Position numbers and translations under genes: made by a program. Positions 57,245 through 64,000 of a stretch of DNA of 64,000 nt are shown here, in pieces (position 1 is the first letter of the stretch; every line of letters starts with the position of its first letter). A model generated the notes under the pieces. It was given only the letters and a program-made list of their open reading frames with translations, was not told where the DNA came from and did no database searches. Source of the DNA: Aureococcus anophagefferens. Its lineage: Eukaryota > Sar > Pelagophyceae > Pelagomonadales > Pelagomonadaceae. The stretch lies in contig NW_008705585.1 in NCBI RefSeq assembly GCF_000186865.1, forward strand, positions 440,086-504,085, given 5' to 3'.

Positions 57245-60200
57245 ATGTCTCAATTCAGCGTGCAAGGCTTCGGCCTCAAGGCGCACGCAAAACAGCTGCA
57301 GCCGGCCCGATTCCCGCTCGGCGGCGACCAAAGCTCCTCCGCGGCGCGACCCGCGCTCAAACGACCAAAGCTCGTGCACAACCAGCAACCCAGCGGCGCC
57401 GCGCCGCGCGCCGCCGAAGGCGACGACGACGACGCCTCGGACGCGCCGGAGGACGAACCGCTCGAGGAGACGCTCGCGCGGCTGGCGCTGCCCGACGCCG
57501 CGCGGCTCGCGGGACGCTACGCGATTCCGCACCTCTACGCGTGGCAGCGCGCAGCGCTGTTCAGCGACCCCGCGACCCTCGAGGGCGGCTCGCTCGTCTA
57601 CGCGGCGCCGGCGAGCGGCGGCAAGACGACCGTCGCCGAGCTCCTCATCGCCAAGGCGCTCTGGCGGCGCCGGAAGCGGCGCGTCGCGCTCTACGTCGTG
57701 CCCCTAAAGTCGCTCGTCGAGGAGAAGGTGGGCCAGTTCGCCAAGCTCTGGTCCGGCGACGGGTCCTACGGCTGGCGCGTGCGCGCCTGCCACGGCGACG
57801 CCGAGGAGAGCCGCCGCGCGCGCGAGCGCGGCGGCCGGAAGAAGCCGCGGCCGCCCGCCTTGGTCGACGACGGGGACACGGACGTCGCGGTGCTCACCTG
57901 GGAGAGCGCGTCGGCGTTCCTGGACGCCTTGTTCGAGCGCGGCGGCGCGGCGCTCGTGCGGGAGCGCCTGGCCTGCGTCGTCGTCGACGAGGTGCACCTC
58001 ATGTCGGAGTCGCAGCGCGGCGCGGTCCTCGAGTCGCTCCTCGTGAAGCTGCTCCTGGCGCGGCCCGCGGCCGACGGCCGGCGCGGCGACCCGCAGGTCG
58101 TGGCCATGACGGCGACGGCGTCGAACCTGCCGGAGCTGGCGGCGTGGTTAAGGGCGTCGCTCTTCCGGACGTCGTACCGGCCGACGACTTTGGACGTCTT
58201 CGTCGCGTCGCCGCCGCTCTACGCGCCCGGCGGCGAGTGCCGCGAGCTCATCCGCGAGCCCTGGACGCCGACGCTCCGGCGCTGGGACGGCGCGCAACTC
58301 GCGGACGTCGCCGCGGGCTGGGCCGTAGAGGCGCGGATGGTCGACGAGCGCCGTTTCGCGAACACCGACGAGGCCCTCGGCGCGGAGCTCTGCCTCGCCG
58401 CTCGCGGCTTCGTCCTCGCCTTCGCGAAGACGCGGCGCGACGCCCAGGACTTCGCGGAAAAACTGGCAAAATGGGCGCCGCCGCCCCCGGCTGAAAATTA
58501 CAAACCGCTCCGCGCGGCCGCGGCCGCGCTCTCGAGGGTCGCGCCGCCCGGCTCGCGCGTCTCCAAGACGCTCCGGGCCTGCGTGCGCCGCGGCGTCGCC
58601 TTCCACCACGCCGAGCTCACGTCCCTGGAGCGCGACGTCGTCGAGGGGGCCATTCGGGATCGTCTGCTGCGCTGCTGCGTCGCGACGACGACGCTGAGCG
58701 TCGGCGTCAACACGCCCGCGGCGCGCGTCGTCGTGCTCCAGCTCTCGGCCTGGTGCAAGGCGGCGGAGCTGCGCCAGATGTGCGGCCGCGCGGGCCGCAA
58801 GGGCTTCGGCGACCGCGGCGAGGCCTTCGTGGTGTGCGGCGTCAAGGCGTCCGCGGACCGGTGCGCGGGCTTGCTCGCGGAGGACTACGCGGCCATCAAG
58901 TCCGCGCTCGCCGGCGACGCGAGCCTCGCGCCCCGCGAGGCCGACGAGCGGCGGCGCGTGCGCGAGAAGCACTACCTCGACCTCGTCTGCAGCGGCGCGG
59001 CGAAGGAGGGCGCCGCGGCGGACGTGGCCTTCGGCTTCGGCGCGGACGTGCTCGAGGCGGCGACGCTCGCGACTCTGGCGGACCTGCGCTTCTTACGAGC
59101 CGCGGCGGGCGGCGGCCACGAGGCGACGCCCCTGGGCCGGGCCGCGCACGCCGCGGGGCTCGCGCCGCGCGACGCGCGCGAGGCGTTGGGCGCGCTCGCG
59201 TGCCGCCGGGGCATCGACTACAACGGCGAGCTCCACCGCTGCTACCTCATCGCGCCCCTGGGCCGCGACGTCCTCGCGAGCCGGGCGGACTGGGCCGCGT
59301 TCCACGACGTGCTCAAACGCGACGCGGCCGCGGTCGACGCGCTCGAGGCCGTCGTCGGCGGCTCGCTCGCGTACGTGCGGCGGCGCGCGAAGCTCGCGGC
59401 GGACGCGGCCCACGCGCACGCGGACACCGTCGCCCTCGCGGCGGCGCTCGCGCCGGCGTCGTGCCACCGCGTCCACGAGCGCTTCTGCCTCGCGCTGCTG
59501 CTTCTGGACCGCGTCGGCCAGGGCAGGAAAAGAGTGATTCAACGTCGCTTCAACGTGAGTGTTCCGCGCGCGCGCGTTCCGGCAAAAGCATCCACGCGTC
59601 GAGAGCGCTCCCAGAGATGATCGCTCGTCCAAGAATTAGCCGAAACGAGTGGAAAACGGCCGAGAGAGGAGCCTCCAAAGTTGGGAATTTCGCACTCTTT
59701 TCCTGCCCAGGCGTCGGCTCGGAGCTCCCCGGGCGGCCCTTCGCGGAGCGCATGGGCGCGGCCTGCGGCGGCACGAACCGCGAGGACCACGTGGCCCCGC
59801 CCAAGGTGTCGCCGGGCGACGTCGAGAGCTACCTCGCGGACGCCGCGGGCCTCTGCCGGCGGCTGAAGACGTTCTGCGAGGGCCTGCACTGGGACCAGCA
59901 GGCGTTTGCCGTCGCGTCCATGCGCGAGAAGCTCGCGCGCGGCGCGCCGGACGAGCTCATGGCGCTCATGCGCGCGTCGCCGCGGGTCAACCCGACGGCC
60001 GCGCGGCGCCTCTACGACGGCGGCTTCGACGGCGCCGCGGACCTCGCGGCCGCGGACGCGGGCGCCGTCGCGGAGATCCTGTGCCGCGGCGCGGCCTTCG
60101 AGGAGGGCGCGGACGCCGACGACGCCGCGCGGGGGCTCGCGAGCGCCATCGTCGCCGACGCGCGCGCGGCCGTCGCCGCGGAAGCGCGCGCGGACGACGC

Positions 60201-60288
60201 CTCCGACGACGACGGCGACGGCGGCGACTCCGACGAGGACAGCCTGCCCGACCCGGACCTGGTCGTCGCTTCGGAGGACGACGAGTAA
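57245..60288 (+). CDS. HELQ/POLQ-type superfamily 2 DNA helicase
   Basis: Exons 57245-59510 and 59711-60288 encode 947 residues. The N-terminus MSQFSVQGFGLKAHAKQLQP resembles a PIP-like peptide (QFSVQGFG), which could contact PCNA (inference). The helicase motifs are in order: YAAPASGGKTTVAELL (I, with GGKT), VVDEVHLM (II, DEVH), MTATASNLPEL (III), FAFAKTRR-like region (IV), TTTLSVGVNTPAARVVV (V) and RQMCGRAGRKGFGDRG (VI). This Ski2-like arrangement with the following winged helix and ratchet matches HELQ and the helicase part of Pol theta, used in repair of crosslinks and breaks. The C-terminal exon carries a helix-hairpin-helix-like stretch (NPTAARRLYDGGFDGAADLA) and an acidic tail (DSDEDSLPDPDLVVASEDDE). 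No polymerase domain follows. The intron is an introner with GC donor (junction LLDR-VGSELPG). Confidence 0.9.
59519..59710 (-). mobile_element. Introner, family 1b, antisense, in HELQ-like gene
   Basis: This 192-bp element lies between GCGTCGGC duplications (59511-59518 and 59711-59718). Inverted ends are CAGGGCAGGAAAAGAGTG and CACTCTTTTCCTGCCCAG. The intron 59511-59710 is GC-AG; the GT two bases into the duplication would not leave an AG acceptor or the right frame. Confidence 0.95.
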
Positions 60289-60503
60289 GGCGGGCGGATC
60301 GGGTTAACAAGCTGGGACAACGTGGGCGTACGAGCGGGGCCTTCGCGGGGGGGGACTTGGGGGGAAGACGGGCCGTCGACGGCTGGCACACACACACAGA
60401 GCAGCAGGGGGGAGGATTCGCACTGAATCACAGGCCTGGCGCGGGGCCGCGGCTCGTCGAGAGCGCGCGGCGGACCGCGGACGCGCGGAATCGGGACTTT
60501 CCG

Positions 60504-60926
60504 TCATCGGCGCGGCGCCGGCGTCGGCTGCCAGAGCATGTTAAAGAGGTCGAGGTTCGGGTCCGCGTTGACAAGGATGGGCGGCGACCGCCGCGCGGGC
60601 GGCGCATCCACGACGCGCTGGCGCTTCGGCGCCGGGGGCACGTTGTCGAGGAGCGGCAACTTGAGGAGCTGCAGCTTCGGGCTCTCGGGCTCGTTCGAGT
60701 CGATGATGGAGCACTCGTTGAAGATGACGAGGCGCGGGCTCGTCGACGGCCGCGTCGACGGCGACTCGTCCCACTCGAGGGACACGCGCCGCGGCGTCGG
60801 CAGCCTCAGCAGGTGGTTGGTGGGCGTGACACGAGCGATGCTCATGTGCGGGCTGCGGTGGGCTCCGTCCGAGGCTGGCTCGTCGTCGAAGGACCGCTTC
60901 CGGTCGTTCTCCCAGGAGCAGTCCAT
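60504..60926 (-). CDS. Small hydrophilic protein, family not recognised
   Basis: This 140-residue single-exon ORF starts MDCSWENDRKRSFDDEPASD. It is rich in Ser, Pro and charged residues and probably disordered. KRQR and RKR clusters could be nuclear signals. The sections RVTPTNHLLRLPTPRRVSLE and ESPKLQLLKLPLLDN look like short linear motifs, with possible proline-directed phosphosites. No domain is seen. A cell-cycle or transcription-linked role would be guesswork. Downstream (60289-60503) there is only a short CA tract. Confidence 0.5.
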   Translation of the reverse strand: MDCSWENDRKRSFDDEPASDGAHRSPHMSIARVTPTNHLLRLPTPRRVSLEWDESPSTRPSTSPRLVIFNECSIIDSNEPESPKLQLLKLPLLDNVPPAPKRQRVVDAPPARRSPPILVNADPNLDLFNMLWQPTPAPRR

Positions 60927-61247
60927 GGCGGAACGAAGTGTTGCCTGCCGGGCGCACGTCGCGACGCTCGTGTCTTCGGAGTTGAGATGGTCTCTCGCAG
61001 AGCCTCGTGACGTGAGAGCCCGAGCTGCCCCGCCTCACCTTCAAAATGGAACCTTCAAGGCACGATCAATCAAGTTGGCGTCCGGTAAGCTACATTGAGG
61101 CTCGAGGAGCAACCTTTCAGGGCATCGTCGGCGCTCGCTTTCCTTGAGCGCCGGGCCGTCGACGTCCCCATCGTCGACCTCCGCGGCGCGCCCGCCCGCG
61201 GACACCGCCGATCGTCGAGGTGTTAGCCCCCCCCGCGGCGCCGCTCC
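60927..61247. other. Intergenic region, nothing recognised
   Basis: These 321 bp lie between the start of the small hydrophilic protein gene and the stop of the SDR gene, both minus strand. I see no gene or element. Confidence 0.5.
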
Positions 61248-62320
61248 TCACGCGGCCTCGGACCGGTCCTCGTCGCGCGCCTTGGGCACGAGGGCCTCGT
61301 AGTCGTCGAGGTTGTCGAGGCTCGTCGTGCCCGCGTCGACGCAGATGTTCTGGTTCGTCACGAAGCGCGCGTCGTCGGAGAGCAAAAAACTCACGTAGGC
61401 GGCGATGTCCTCGGCGTCGAGGAAGGACCTCATCATGTTCTGCGCCTGCCACCTGGGCAGGAAAAGGGTGCGAAATTCCCAACTTCAAAGGCTCCTATCT
61501 CGGTCGTTTTCCGCTCGTTTCGGCTGACTTTTGGACGAGCGATCATCTCTCGGAGCGCTCTCGACGCGTGGGTGCTGTTTCCGAAACGCGCGCGCGCGGA
61601 ACACTCACGTTGAAGCGACGTTGAATCACCCTTTTCCTGCCCTGCCTGCCACGTCGCGCGGACCGCGGATTCCGCGACGCCGGACGCGTCGGCCGTGAGC
61701 TTCACGACGGCGTCGCAGCGGTCGCCGGCGATGAGGCCGGGGCAGAGCGTGTTGACGCGGATCTTCTCCGGGCCGAGCTCCATGGCGAGCGTCGACGTGA
61801 GGCCGTTGAGCGCGGCCTTGGACGTCGCGTACGGCGCCCGGTGCGGGTAGCCCGTGAGCCCGCCGCCCGTCGAGCTGATGTTGACGATGGCGCCGCCGGC
61901 GGCGAGGCCCGCGGGCTTGGGCGCGCGCAGCAGCGGCACGGCGTGCTTGATGCAGACCATGGGGCCCTCGACGTTGACGGCGAAGAGGTCGCGCCACCGG
62001 TCGACGCGCAGCTCCGTGACGGCGCCCGCCTCGCCGGCGACGCCCGCGCTGTTGACGACGCCGTCGAGACCGCCGAAGCGCCGCGCGACGTCGGCGAACA
62101 TGGCCGCGACGGAGGCCTCCGAGCTCACGTCGACGGTGAAGGGCACGATGTCGATGTCGCGGGCCAAGGCGTCGATGGCCGCGCCGTCGACGTCGCAGCC
62201 CACGACCTGGGCGCCCTCGGCGTGGAGCCTTTGGGCGATGGCTCGTCCAATGCCGGCGCCCGCGGCCGTGACCACGACGCGCTTCTTGAGCAGTCTTTGG
62301 GCTCGCAGCATCGCGGACAT
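61248..62320 (-). CDS. Short-chain dehydrogenase/reductase (SDR)
   Basis: Exons 61653-62320 and 61248-61452 encode 290 residues of a classical SDR. The Rossmann start is VVVTAAGAGIGRAIAQRL (cofactor loop GxxxGIG), followed by CDVDG with an acidic residue at the end of strand 2, which favours NAD over NADP. NSAGVAG, NISSTGGG and YATSKAALNG give the Asn, Ser and Tyr-x-x-x-Lys catalytic residues. The C-terminal exon (NMMRSFLDAEDIAAYVSFLL, then TNQNICVDAGTTSLDN) completes the fold. The substrate is not clear; the closest general types are 3-oxoacyl-ACP reductase-like and sugar/alcohol dehydrogenases. The intron is an introner with GT donor (junction RAT-WQAQNMMRS). It is divergent from the last gene, with 94 bp between starts. 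Confidence 0.9.
61453..61644 (+). mobile_element. Introner, family 1b, antisense, in SDR gene
   Basis: This 192-bp element lies between CCTGCCAC duplications (61445-61452 and 61645-61652; GTGGCAGG in gene sense). Ends CTGGGCAGGAAAAGGG and CCCTTTTCCTGCCCTG are inverted repeats with one mismatch. Intron is GT-AG. Confidence 0.95.
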
Positions 62321-62414
62321 CGAGTCGGGGCAGCGAGAGTTTTTATGACGGGTTCAACGACACGTGAATATCTTTTTAACGCGACCGACGATGATCGCGC
62401 CGTGATCAAGGTCC

Positions 62415-64000
62415 ATGGTGCAAAGCAGCCAGGCCTGGGAGCCACCGGTGGAGCACTCGACGGTGCTGACGGCCTTCCCGCACCGGCCGCCGGGCTGGCC
62501 GCTGCTGACGCCGACGCGGCGCGACACAAAGCGCACCAAGGGCAAGACGAAGGGCCGCACGCTGCGCTTCGCGTCGCCGGGCGCGCACGATGACGCGCCG
62601 CGCCGGAGCGCGACGCGCGGCGCGCGGCGCACGAAGGACTTCTCGCGGCGGCGGGCGCTCGCGGCGCCGCCGAATTTGAGCCTGCGGACGCTGTCGACGT
62701 GCGCGCCGTCGGTCCTCGCGCTCGAGATGCGGCGCGCGCGCGCGCCCGTCCTCGCCGACGACGGCGACTTCGCGAAACTCGTGGGCCGCGAGGGCGGCGC
62801 CTGCGTCGACGCGCACCGGCGGCGCGTCGGCGGCCTGCCCTGCGACGTCGCCGTGTGGCAGCACGCGCACCACGTCGTCGTCGAGCTCGTCGACGTGAGC
62901 GCCGAGGGCCACCACCGGCCGTCGCTCGAGGCGCTCCACGCCGCGGACGCGGGCGCGGAAACGACCTTCGCCGAGCGCGGGTCCGCCTACCACGCCGTCG
63001 GCGTGGACCTGTCCTTCCACGACGTCGGAAAGGCCTGCATGCGGCCCGCGGACGTCGCGAAGCTCTACGGCGCCGTCGTCGACGCCGTCGCCTTCGAGGG
63101 CGACGCGCGCGCCGGGCCGGCGAGCCGGCGCCGCGCCGTGAAGGCCGTCGCGCTCGACCCGGCGAGTTCGCGGCGGCCGCGGCGCCGCGAGACGCGTTTC
63201 GGCTACCGCATGGACGCCGTCGGCGGCGCGCTCTGGCGGAGCTGGCTCGTGAGCCGCTGGTGGCGCGGGCCCCAGCCCTTCTGGCACGCGCGGGAGGTCG
63301 TGGTTGTGGCGCTCGACGAGCGGCGGCGGGAAGTGATGCTCGTTGTCGCGGCGACGCTGACGGCGCGGCGGGGCTTCTGGCTCGCGCTGCGGCTCCGCGT
63401 CGTCGCCGTCGCCGACGGCGGCGACGACGACGGCGGGCCGCTCCTCGCCGGGCGCACGGTCTTCACGGCCGAGCGGCCCTGGCTCGCGGAGGGCGCGGAG
63501 CCGGCCGCGTCGTCGCCGCGGCTCTCCGCGTCCTTGGTCGTGCCGCTCGCGGCGCCCTGGGACGCGCGGCGCGCGGCGCCGGCGCCCGCGGACGACGCCG
63601 CGGAGGGCGCCGCGGCCGCCGGCGCGCCCTGCCACGGCGCCTGCGTCGCGCTCGTCCGCGCGCTGTCGCTCACGCTGTCGCCCCGGGGGCAGCGATCGCT
63701 CGACGGCGACGACGCGCCGCGCGGGGCGGACTTCGACCTGCGCGCCGCGCTGCCCCAGCCCCTCGACGCGCGCGCGACGGCGTCGTCCGTGCGCGCCGCG
63801 GCGGCCCTCGCGGGCGCGCAGGCGCGCGCGCGCGGCGCCGCGGCGCGCGTCGCCTACGGCGCCGCGCGGCGCGCGCGGCGCGTGCTCCGCGTCTTCCACC
63901 GCCAGTTCCTCGACGCGGGCCGGCCGTCGCGGTCCCTGCTCCGCGCGCGCCACGCGTTCCTGCGCGTCGCGACGGAGAAGCGCGCCGCGCTCACCGTCCA
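62415..64000 (+). CDS. Unrecognised protein, runs off the right edge
   Basis: An open frame of over 528 codons starts MVQSSQAWEPPVEHSTVLTA and continues to the end of the window. The first 100 residues are basic and disordered. After that, alternating strands and helices (VAVWQHAHHVVVELVDVSAE, YHAVGVDLSFHDVGKACM, VVVVALDERRREVMLVVAAT) suggest at least two folded domains. The last visible part is Ala/Arg-rich and helical. GC-ending codons and sensible composition in this frame, against Arg/Gly-rich translation of the opposite strand, show this is the coding strand. No family is recognised. It shares a 94-bp divergent promoter region with the SDR gene. Confidence 0.65.
   Translation, partial: MVQSSQAWEPPVEHSTVLTAFPHRPPGWPLLTPTRRDTKRTKGKTKGRTLRFASPGAHDDAPRRSATRGARRTKDFSRRRALAAPPNLSLRTLSTCAPSVLALEMRRARAPVLADDGDFAKLVGREGGACVDAHRRRVGGLPCDVAVWQHAHHVVVELVDVSAEGHHRPSLEALHAADAGAETTFAERGSAYHAVGVDLSFHDVGKACMRPADVAKLYGAVVDAVAFEGDARAGPASRRRAVKAVALDPASSRRPRRRETRFGYRMDAVGGALWRSWLVSRWWRGPQPFWHAREVVVVALDERRREVMLVVAATLTARRGFWLALRLRVVAVADGGDDDGGPLLAGRTVFTAERPWLAEGAEPAASSPRLSASLVVPLAAPWDARRAAPAPADDAAEGAAAAGAPCHGACVALVRALSLTLSPRGQRSLDGDDAPRGADFDLRAALPQPLDARATASSVRAAAALAGAQARARGAAARVAYGAARRARRVLRVFHRQFLDAGRPSRSLLRARHAFLRVATEKRAALTV

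Noticed and set aside
59521..59533. GT inside the duplication GCGTCGGC as donor of the HELQ intron
   Set aside because: It would require an acceptor after GC and would shift the frame; GC-AG with the terminal CAG fits.
62406..63953. 515-codon minus-strand frame at the right edge
   Set aside because: Arg/Gly-rich translation typical of an antisense shadow; the plus-strand frame from 62415 has normal composition.
1..64000. tRNA, rRNA or CRISPR arrays
   Set aside because: I saw no tRNA-like cloverleaf sequence, no conserved rRNA blocks and no regular repeat-spacer pattern; the tandem arrays have no unique spacers.
1..64000. Autonomous transposon that could mobilise the introners
   Set aside because: No transposase or integrase domain appears in any frame that I could support in this window.

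Overview
The window is nuclear DNA of a photosynthetic stramenopile, most likely a pelagophyte related to Aureococcus. Four observations support this. The sequence is very GC-rich, with compact, tightly packed, mostly intron-poor genes. It carries an aureochrome (bZIP plus LOV), a blue-light receptor known only from photosynthetic stramenopiles. It has N-termini of the heterokont plastid-targeting type. It also carries many 'introner' elements, short non-autonomous DNA transposons that create introns, which have been described in Aureococcus. The species assignment is inference; the rest is read from the sequence.

Layout from left to right. 1-4158: C-terminal third of an axonemal dynein heavy chain. 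4252-8925: putative plastid-lumen protein, CAP-domain/CCDC96 fusion, RRP36. 9210-15067: Kelch/MYND protein, WW-domain glycosyltransferase-like protein, aureochrome. 15180-15690: 11-bp minisatellite. 15775-25184: metallophosphoesterase, YHYH secreted protein, AGC kinase with ankyrin repeats, choline-transporter-like protein with EF-hands. 25423-33297: small EF-hand protein, SHIPPO-type protein, DUF1295 membrane protein, Dispatched-like RND protein, and an unusual lower-GC gene. 33590-45710: formin, TPR protein, second YHYH protein, eIF3f, beta-propeller receptor kinase, two doubtful small ORFs. 46014-52016: gametolysin-like metalloprotease and OSCA/TMEM63-like channel, with a 50-N assembly gap between them. 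52115-64000: SH3-like protein, H1-like basic protein, small unknown protein, Nudix-HAD fusion, HELQ-like helicase, small unknown protein, SDR, and an unrecognised protein running off the end.

The most notable system is the introners. I count thirteen copies in 64 kb, in ten genes. Each full copy is 192-203 bp (one separate family is 80 bp), ends in inverted repeats and sits between 8-bp direct repeats. In every complete case the left target-site duplication supplies the 5' splice site and the last CAG of the element supplies the 3' splice site, so removing element plus one duplication restores the frame exactly. Because the duplication begins GT or GC, about half of these introns must use GC as the donor dinucleotide. 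Three families share an internal core but have different ends; one has mismatched hybrid ends. Two subtypes of the commonest family differ in their terminal repeats and in which orientation they occupy genes.

No operon logic applies here. Neighbouring genes are often divergent with about 80-240 bp between starts, or convergent with about 25-100 bp between stops. Several genes (dynein, CCDC96, SHIPPO protein) are flagellar. Several proteins are domain fusions not usual in better-known lineages: CAP with CCDC96, CTL with EF-hands, Nudix with HAD, and AGC kinase with ankyrin repeats.
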